A stretch of DNA of 6,001 nt from the NCBI GenBank assembly GCA_902470065.1, contig CABRFA010000031.1, positions 1 to 6,001 on the forward strand. Direction: 5' to 3'. Shown piece by piece: positions 1 to 4,632 of this stretch. Source of the DNA: an uncultured Collinsella sp. (GTDB lineage: Bacteria > Actinomycetota > Coriobacteriia > Coriobacteriales > Coriobacteriaceae). The notes under the pieces are model-generated. The model had not been told where the DNA came from. It ran no database searches and worked only from the letters and a program-made list of their open reading frames with translations. The position numbers and the translations under genes were made by a program. Positions within the stretch are counted from its first letter, which is position 1. Each line of letters starts with the position of its first letter.

Positions 1-104
1 AGTTTAGCGCACTCGACGCGCACAGATGTTCGTAATACAAGATTCGCAGACCTTTAGCTTTGCGTATCGGGCGCTTTGTTTCTCGAAATGCCGTGGAAAG
101 GTTA

Positions 105-120
105 CAGTAATCTAATACTG
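105..120. promoter_or_regulatory. Small inverted repeat CAGTA-N6-TACTG upstream of the sulfatase-family gene
   Basis: CAGTA at 105-109 and TACTG at 116-120 are perfect reverse complements separated by six bases. They lie in the AT-rich stretch 31 bases before the chosen start codon at 151. The spacing would suit a dimeric repressor binding over a promoter. Five-base half-sites arise easily by chance, so this is only a candidate operator. Confidence 0.2.
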
Positions 121-138
121 AACTTAATTTGCCGTAAC

Positions 139-145
139 AGAGGAA
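139..145 (+). promoter_or_regulatory. Ribosome binding site that fixes the start at 151
   Basis: AGAGGAA at 139-145 lies five bases before the ATG at 151, so its GAGG core (140-143) is seven bases from the start. Neither the TTG at 76 nor the ATG at 88 has a comparable purine-rich site. This supports 151 as the true start. Confidence 0.7.
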
Positions 146-150
146 CGTCC

Positions 151-2304
151 ATGACCGAAGATATCCCCCTTGAAATCACTTCGAGCGACATGGCCAATCT
201 GCCCATATTCATCGCCGTCCTTATCGTGGCCATCGTCGTGGTGCGCGTATATTTTTCAATCAAACACAATGAAAAGCCGCCCATTGCCCGCGTCTTTTGG
301 TGCGCGACGCTCCTCATCCCGCTCGGCATGGTAGCTGCATGGATTACGAATCAATTGCTCGTAAATGAGGACAATTCCCTATGGGCCCTTTCTTATTCGG
401 CGCTCGGTGCTACCGCCGTCATACTTCTTGTCGAGCCCTTGGTTTCGGGACTTATCGACCAAACCGATCTTGCGACGGGAACGGTTGCCTGTATTTGCCG
501 TGACATCCTTGTCATCGCCGCTGTTTCAGCGCTCTCGTTCGTTTCACTCGAAATTGCCTGTAACGAAACGTTCTATCGCATTCCCGCCAACTCATTCGGG
601 TTTTCCGTCGGGCTGCTCGCGACGGTTCTGCTCTCCCTTTATTTGCTGGGACAGCGTCATGGAGGCGTCATGGCCCTCGTGCCCGTCGTCTGTTGCATCC
701 TTGGCATTGCCGAGCACTTCGTCATAACGTTTAAAGGCGAGGCCATCCTGCCAAGCGATATCTTGGCCCTTGGCACCGCAATGGAAGTGAGCGAGGGATA
801 CGAGTTTACCTTTACCGCCGGAATCGTAACCTCTCTAGCCCTGCTGGAGATTTCCCTAGGGCTTCTTTCGCTTATCCGACCGAGAAAGCTCCGTACACCC
901 ACCCATGTCTTCCCCGCAATCGCCGCTAACCTCTGCGCTTTTCTGCTAGTGACCGTTGTGGGGCTCTCGGGCTTTTCCAGCATCGACTTGGAGCAGGCGC
1001 TGAATTTTGGATTTGACCGTTGGCAGCCCATCACCACGTATGCGTCTCAGGGTTTTATCACTTCGTTCACCGAAATGGTCAACGAGTTGCCCATTGAGAA
1101 GCCCGAAGACTATACGCCAGATGAGGCGCAGAGCATCGAGCAGGAGCTCGCCGCCACCTACGACAGCACGTATGGCTCGAGCGAGCAGCGCGCGGCGGCC
1201 GTTGCCCAGTTCAATGAAATCAAGCCGACGATTGTTGCCGTCATGAATGAGAGTTTTAGCGACCTTTCGTGCTTTGAGCAGCTCCAGGCGGCCGGGTACA
1301 CCGGCCCCGCATTCTACAACTCGCTTCCCGACACACTTGTTCGCGGCACCATGCTCGCTTCGGTCGCCGGTGGCGGAACGGCGAACTCCGAATTCGAATT
1401 TTTGACCGGAGCGACAACGGCCTTTGTCGGATTAGGCAAAATCCCCTATCAGCTATATCAGATGAATGGCGTCAACAGCCTGGCAAAGGACCTTAAGGAG
1501 CTTGGGTATACCGCTACCGCTATGCACCCGCAAAACCCCGTCAACTACCATCGAGATAAAATCTATCAGCAGCTGGGCTTTGGAGACTTTCTTTCAATCG
1601 GCGATTTCGAAGGTGCGCCCTGTTACCATGCCGGCGTATGCGACTACGCCACCTACGACAAGATACTCGACCTGCTTAGAACCGACGAAGCCCCGCAGTT
1701 CATCTTTGACGTCACGATGCAAAATCACGGCGGCTACGACTATGGCACCGTTCCCGCCGAAGAGCTGACAAACTATTGGGTCGAGGGAGCCAGCGAGGGC
1801 GCCAATAGCGCGCTCAACACCTATCTCACCTGCGTCAACGCATCCGACCGGGACCTCGAGTACTTTATCAACGAGCTCCGCAATATCGGCAGACCGGTTG
1901 TTCTTGTCTTTTTTGGCGACCATCAGCCGAGCGCCGCAACGACTCTCAACGACGAGCTGTACCCTCAGGAAGATACGGCAAGCCACGCTTTCCGTGTCTA
2001 TCAGTCGACCTATTTCGTCTGGGCTAACTATGAAATCGCCGGCAATACCGAGCTCAACGTCTACGACACCGTCGGGGCAAACGAGATTGCAGCCATTACC
2101 CTTAATAAGATCGGCGCCCCGCTCACCGACTATCAAAAGGCCCTGCTTGCAACAAGGTCAGATGTGCCCACCATCAATGTCGCCGGCTATCTCGGTGCCG
2201 ACGGGCTGCGCTACGACTTGGAATCTGAAGACAGCCCATACACCTCGACGATCGACAAGCTGCAGCGCATGCAATACCTCGAGTTCGCCAGCAAAGTTCA
2301 GTAA
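151..2304 (+). CDS. LTA synthase-family membrane sulfatase/phosphotransferase
   Basis: This 717-residue protein has an N-terminal membrane part and an extracytoplasmic sulfatase-fold domain. About eight hydrophobic segments are visible, near residues 17-36, 48-70, 77-101, 113-134, 148-167, 172-194, 220-242 and 253-275. The conserved-looking loop FKGEAILPSDI (194-204) falls between the sixth and seventh. The catalytic domain from about residue 358 shows the family metal and nucleophile motifs: VMNESFSDL with E367, GGGTANSEFEFLTG with the presumed nucleophile T410, H459, QNHGG with H526, and FFGDHQPS with D590/H591. Family members such as LtaS move phosphoglycerol from phosphatidylglycerol to a growing polymer or glycolipid outside the membrane. 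The GGGTAN form marks a broad branch whose acceptor is often unknown, so the product could be teichoic-acid-like or a glycolipid or glycan modification. The gene appears monocistronic, with a 145-base gap after it. The class is well supported; the substrate is inferred. Confidence 0.9.
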   Translation: MTEDIPLEITSSDMANLPIFIAVLIVAIVVVRVYFSIKHNEKPPIARVFWCATLLIPLGMVAAWITNQLLVNEDNSLWALSYSALGATAVILLVEPLVSGLIDQTDLATGTVACICRDILVIAAVSALSFVSLEIACNETFYRIPANSFGFSVGLLATVLLSLYLLGQRHGGVMALVPVVCCILGIAEHFVITFKGEAILPSDILALGTAMEVSEGYEFTFTAGIVTSLALLEISLGLLSLIRPRKLRTPTHVFPAIAANLCAFLLVTVVGLSGFSSIDLEQALNFGFDRWQPITTYASQGFITSFTEMVNELPIEKPEDYTPDEAQSIEQELAATYDSTYGSSEQRAAAVAQFNEIKPTIVAVMNESFSDLSCFEQLQAAGYTGPAFYNSLPDTLVRGTMLASVAGGGTANSEFEFLTGATTAFVGLGKIPYQLYQMNGVNSLAKDLKELGYTATAMHPQNPVNYHRDKIYQQLGFGDFLSIGDFEGAPCYHAGVCDYATYDKILDLLRTDEAPQFIFDVTMQNHGGYDYGTVPAEELTNYWVEGASEGANSALNTYLTCVNASDRDLEYFINELRNIGRPVVLVFFGDHQPSAATTLNDELYPQEDTASHAFRVYQSTYFVWANYEIAGNTELNVYDTVGANEIAAITLNKIGAPLTDYQKALLATRSDVPTINVAGYLGADGLRYDLESEDSPYTSTIDKLQRMQYLEFASKVQ

Positions 2305-2318
2305 GCCCGCCCATTCGC

Positions 2319-2353
2319 TTGGGCCCATCGTATTGCAAGCACGCTCGGCCCAA
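2319..2353 (+). terminator. Weak candidate 3' hairpin after the sulfatase-family gene
   Basis: TTGGGCC (2319-2325) and GGCCCAA (2347-2353) are perfect 7-base reverse complements flanking a 21-base loop, starting 14 bases after the stop codon. A competing small hairpin, GCCCA/TGGGC (2309-2313 with 2320-2324), shares bases with it. Neither is followed by a run of T, so this is not a classical intrinsic terminator. It could stabilise the 3' end or act with Rho, or it may be chance. Confidence 0.22.
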
Positions 2354-2364
2354 TTGCATCGCAA

Positions 2365-2394
2365 ATGACTCCCGCTCGCAAACGAGGGTACAAT
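2365..2394 (+). promoter_or_regulatory. Candidate sigma-70-type promoter for mrp
   Basis: TACAAT at 2389-2394 matches the -10 consensus at five of six positions. ATGACT at 2365-2370 matches the -35 consensus TTGACA at four of six, with an 18-base spacer. Transcription would begin near 2400, leaving a leader of about 50 bases before the ATG at 2450. Inverted repeats TTGC-ATC-GCAA (2354-2364) and CTCG-CAAA-CGAG (2375-2386) flank or sit inside the promoter and could be operator half-sites. Confidence 0.5.
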
Positions 2395-2413
2395 GACGCT
2401 CGTGTCACATCGC

Positions 2414-2427
2414 GGGGCCCCGGCCCC
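2414..2427 (+). repeat. G/C inverted repeat in the mrp leader
   Basis: GGGGCC (2414-2419) and GGCCCC (2422-2427) form an inverted repeat with a two-base centre, ending ten bases before the mrp ribosome binding site. In RNA it would fold as a four-base G-C stem with a six-base loop. It could be a leader stem or a protein site, but it may simply be GC-rich noise. Confidence 0.25.
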
Positions 2428-2436
2428 AACATATAC

Positions 2437-2443
2437 AAAGGAG
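2437..2443 (+). promoter_or_regulatory. Strong ribosome binding site that fixes the mrp start at 2450
   Basis: AAAGGAG at 2437-2443 is six bases before the ATG at 2450. It is a near-ideal Shine-Dalgarno sequence and decides this start over the in-frame ATG at 2393. Confidence 0.85.
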
Positions 2444-2449
2444 TCATAC

Positions 2450-3280
2450 ATGGGTTGCGAGCACGCACAGGCCGCCGGCGGACAAACGTCGCCGTCGCAA
2501 TTTGAGGAGAATACGCTGTCCGAGGTCAAACGCGTCATCGCCGTGCTTTCCGGCAAGGGCGGTGTCGGCAAGTCGTTTGTCACCGGTGCCATCGCCACCG
2601 AGCTTGCCCGTCACGGCCACAAGGTCGGCGTCCTCGATGCCGACATCACCGGTCCCTCTATCCCCAAGATGTTCGGTATGAGCGGACGCCACGTCCATGC
2701 CCTTGGCAACCTCATGCTGCCTGAAATCTCCGAGCACGGCGTCAAGGTCATGAGCTCCAACCTTCTGCTCCAAAACGAGACCGACCCCGTCCTTTGGCGC
2801 GGTCCGGTCATCGCAGGCGCCATCAGGCAGTTCTGGAGCGAGACCTCGTGGGGCCCCATCGACTACCTGCTGGTCGACATGCCTCCGGGAACAGGCGACG
2901 TCGCACTCACCGTCTTCCAGTCACTGCCCGTCGACGGCATCGTCATCGTCACGAGCCCGCAGGATCTGGTCTCGATGATCGTCGCCAAGGCGGTCAACAT
3001 GGCCGAGAAGATGAACGTCCCCATTCTGGGCATCGTCGAGAACATGAGCTATATTGAGTGCCCCGACTGCGGCAAGAAGATCGAGGTCTTTGGCAAGAGC
3101 AAGCTCCCCGAGGTCGCAGAGCGCTATAACCTCGACATCTTGGGCACGCTTCCCATTAATCCGGCACTCGCCGAGGCCTGCGATAAGGGCGAGGTCGAGA
3201 CCGCGCTGCCCGATGGCATGTTGCCCAAGGCAGTCTCTGCCGTCGAGGCTATTACCCCGCACGAGACCGACGAGGCCTAA
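2450..3280 (+). CDS. mrp: Mrp/NBP35 (ApbC)-family iron-sulfur cluster carrier ATPase
   Basis: This 276-residue cytoplasmic P-loop protein belongs to the Mrp/ApbC/NBP35 family, whose dimers hold a labile [4Fe-4S] cluster and pass it to apo-enzymes. The deviant Walker A motif GKGGVGKS is at 35-42, with the signature lysine K36. The second motif, VLDADITGPSIPKMFG, starts at 61, and DMPPGTGD is at 143-150. The CPDC pair (C204, C207) follows ENMSYIE and is the expected cluster-binding site at the dimer interface. No MIP18/DUF59 domain precedes the ATPase, so it is the short form; its N-terminal tail of about 27 residues has one cysteine (C3) rather than the four-cysteine motif of NBP35. Codon use is strongly biased (13 of 14 lysines are AAG), unlike the preceding gene, suggesting higher expression. 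The stop codon directly abuts the next start. Confidence 0.95.
   Translation: MGCEHAQAAGGQTSPSQFEENTLSEVKRVIAVLSGKGGVGKSFVTGAIATELARHGHKVGVLDADITGPSIPKMFGMSGRHVHALGNLMLPEISEHGVKVMSSNLLLQNETDPVLWRGPVIAGAIRQFWSETSWGPIDYLLVDMPPGTGDVALTVFQSLPVDGIVIVTSPQDLVSMIVAKAVNMAEKMNVPILGIVENMSYIECPDCGKKIEVFGKSKLPEVAERYNLDILGTLPINPALAEACDKGEVETALPDGMLPKAVSAVEAITPHETDEA
3272..3275 (+). promoter_or_regulatory. Ribosome binding site inside the mrp 3' end, coupling to the next gene
   Basis: GAGG at 3272-3275, inside the last codons of mrp, is five bases before the GTG at 3281. The mrp stop codon (3278-3280) touches that GTG, so a terminating ribosome could restart directly. This supports GTG as the real start and suggests translational coupling. 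Confidence 0.6.
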
Positions 3281-4552
3281 GTGAACACGAGCGCCTTCTG
3301 TGACGTCCTGGTAATCGGCGGCGGGGCTTCAAGCCTCGCCGCCGCCATTACGGCCGCACGTGCTGGCAAAAGCGTCTGCATCGTTGAGCGCGATGTCGCC
3401 TGCGGCCTTAAGCTCCTTGCGACCGGTAACGGCCGCTGCAACCTCTCCAACGAATCGATTGATCCTCAGCGGTATAACCACCCCGCATTCGTCGAATCTG
3501 TCATGGGCCCCCAACCCGAACAAGAGCTTATGGGTTTCTTCTCCTCGCTGGGCATCATGACAACCTCCGAGGAAGGCCGGCTGTACCCGCGCTCCCTTCG
3601 CGCCGAATCGGTGCGCGACGCACTTCTCAATGTTTGCGACCGCCTGGGTATCACCTTAATCTGCGGAGCCAACGTTGCCTCGGCACACAAAGCTTCCGAA
3701 GGCTGGGCACTCCAAATAGACCGTCCAGCGCGGGCGCTCAAGGCAAAAAAGCACGACGACCGAAAATCGGAGCTCCGCTCGCTTCGGAAAGCGCTCGCCG
3801 ATGTCCCTCGCAAGAACGAGGCCCTGGAGGCACATGCCGTAATTATCGCCACGGGTGGCAACCCCACCGGTATCGCCGATACGTTTCGCCTCCCCCTCAC
3901 TTCGCTGCGCCCCATCCTCTGCCCCGTATCGGCAACGGTCGTCGGCGATCGGGCGGCACTCAAGACGTTGGATGGCCTGCGCGTCCGCGCCCGCTTGACG
4001 CTCGCCCGCAATCATAATGAGCTCTGGCACGAAGACGGTGAAGTCCTGTTTCGAACCTTCGGTATCTCGGGCGTCGCTGTCTTCAACCTCTCCCGTCGTA
4101 TCCAGCGCGGCGATACGATCCTGCTCGACGTTTTCCCCGACCTCTCTAAAGACGAGTTGCTCGATATGCTTAACCGGCGCGTTGAGCTGCTCGGCGGCTT
4201 TTCGCCCCGCGATCCCCGTTGGCTCGACGGTATGCTTGCCCCGCAACTCTCCCGCGTCGTCTGCACAGCGTTCGAGCAGTGCCATCCAGGCTCCAACGAT
4301 GTCATCCACCTGGTCTCGATCCTCAAGCACTTTAAGTTGCTCGTCGAAGGAACCGCCGAGGAGCGCTCGGCGCAGGTCACGCGTGGTGGCATATCTGTCG
4401 AGAGCATCTCAACACCCAGTCTACGCGCGCGCAGCGTTGTCGACGCCCCGCTTTACGTCTGCGGCGAAGCGCTCGACATCGACGCCGATTGCGGAGGCTT
4501 TAACCTTGCGTGGGCATGGCTCTCGGGCATTCGCGCTGCAAGCAGCCTGTAG
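3281..4552 (+). CDS. HI0933/YhiN-family FAD-dependent oxidoreductase
   Basis: This 423-residue flavoprotein starts at a GTG. It resembles the HI0933 family (COG2081, TIGR00275), often named 'NAD(P)/FAD-dependent oxidoreductase' or 'aminoacetone oxidase family'. Evidence is an N-terminal FAD Rossmann motif GGGASS (13-18) with E36 ending the second strand, then KLLATGNGRCNLSN (44-57), a family hallmark. Further on are an ATGG motif at 190-193, GEVLFRTFGISG (253-264), VTRGG (366-370), and a C-terminal GEALDIDADCGGFN (395-408) that would contact the flavin. Two oddities stand out: the usual third Rossmann glycine is S18, and a Lys/Arg-rich stretch at about 148-183 precedes ATGG, while the loop after it looks shortened. 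BaiN of bile-acid metabolism belongs to this family, but the family is too broad to infer that role. The reaction is unknown; coupling to mrp suggests a redox or Fe-S-linked function. Confidence 0.88.
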   Translation: MNTSAFCDVLVIGGGASSLAAAITAARAGKSVCIVERDVACGLKLLATGNGRCNLSNESIDPQRYNHPAFVESVMGPQPEQELMGFFSSLGIMTTSEEGRLYPRSLRAESVRDALLNVCDRLGITLICGANVASAHKASEGWALQIDRPARALKAKKHDDRKSELRSLRKALADVPRKNEALEAHAVIIATGGNPTGIADTFRLPLTSLRPILCPVSATVVGDRAALKTLDGLRVRARLTLARNHNELWHEDGEVLFRTFGISGVAVFNLSRRIQRGDTILLDVFPDLSKDELLDMLNRRVELLGGFSPRDPRWLDGMLAPQLSRVVCTAFEQCHPGSNDVIHLVSILKHFKLLVEGTAEERSAQVTRGGISVESISTPSLRARSVVDAPLYVCGEALDIDADCGGFNLAWAWLSGIRAASSL

Positions 4553-4562
4553 CCGCGCAGTC

Positions 4563-4568
4563 TATAAT
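4563..4568 (+). promoter_or_regulatory. Isolated TATAAT, possible -10 element upstream of the last gene
   Basis: TATAAT at 4563-4568 is a perfect -10 hexamer ten bases after the preceding stop codon, in a short AT-rich patch. No -35 match exists 16-18 bases upstream and there is no extended -10 TG. If used, transcription would start just before the hairpin at 4583. Confidence 0.25.
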
Positions 4569-4582
4569 CAAAAACGCATTCG

Positions 4583-4614
4583 GGCCGTCTGGGATACCGG
4601 ACGGCCTCTTTCTT
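4583..4614 (+). terminator. Hairpin plus T-rich tract (terminator or attenuator)
   Basis: GGCCGTC (4583-4589) pairs with GACGGCC (4600-4606). The stem extends inward by a T-G wobble and two G-C pairs to a GATA tetraloop (4593-4596), ten pairs in all. TCTTTCTT (4607-4614) follows at once. This has the form of an intrinsic terminator for the mrp-flavoprotein unit, although the T tract is interrupted by C. Only six bases separate the tract from the ribosome binding site of the next gene, so that gene must be read through this structure. Confidence 0.7.
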
Positions 4615-4620
4615 GCCTCT

Positions 4621-4626
4621 AAGGAG
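4621..4626 (+). promoter_or_regulatory. Strong ribosome binding site for the last gene
   Basis: AAGGAG at 4621-4626 is six bases before the ATG at 4633 and fixes that start. CTC at 4617-4619 could pair with GAG at 4624-4626 around a TAAG loop, but three pairs are too weak to argue for occlusion. Confidence 0.8.
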
Positions 4627-4632
4627 ACCTCG

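Larger units (their letters stand above)
1..150. other. Upstream intergenic region without a supportable gene
   Basis: No coding sequence with a credible start, ribosome binding site and family resemblance is visible on either strand here. An open frame continues upstream of the first gene to a TTG at 76 and an ATG at 88, but neither has a good ribosome binding site. Positions 102-129 are markedly richer in A and T than the surroundings, as expected for a promoter, but I could not find a convincing -35/-10 pair with normal spacing. Confidence 0.5.
2305..2449. other. Intergenic region between the sulfatase-family gene and mrp
   Basis: This 145-base gap holds no supportable gene. It contains a long-loop inverted repeat (2319-2353), the candidate mrp promoter (2365-2394), two short dyads around that promoter (2354-2364 and 2375-2386), a G/C inverted repeat in the presumed leader (2414-2427) and the mrp ribosome binding site (2437-2443). 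An in-frame ATG at 2393 would extend mrp by 19 residues, but it overlaps the -10 element and has no ribosome binding site. Confidence 0.6.

Noticed and set aside
76..150. TTG at 76 or ATG at 88 as start of the membrane enzyme
   Set aside because: Neither has a good ribosome binding site, and the added residues would precede the first membrane segment with no family resemblance. The ATG at 151 has AGAGGAA at a normal distance.
1594..2136. 180-codon minus-strand frame with Val/Gly-rich translation
   Set aside because: It mirrors the sulfatase domain codons on the other strand and has no domain or neighbour to support it.
3281..4552. Bile-acid role (BaiN-like) for the HI0933-family protein
   Set aside because: BaiN belongs to this family, but HI0933-type proteins occur in many bacteria without bile-acid metabolism, and no other bai-type gene is in the window.
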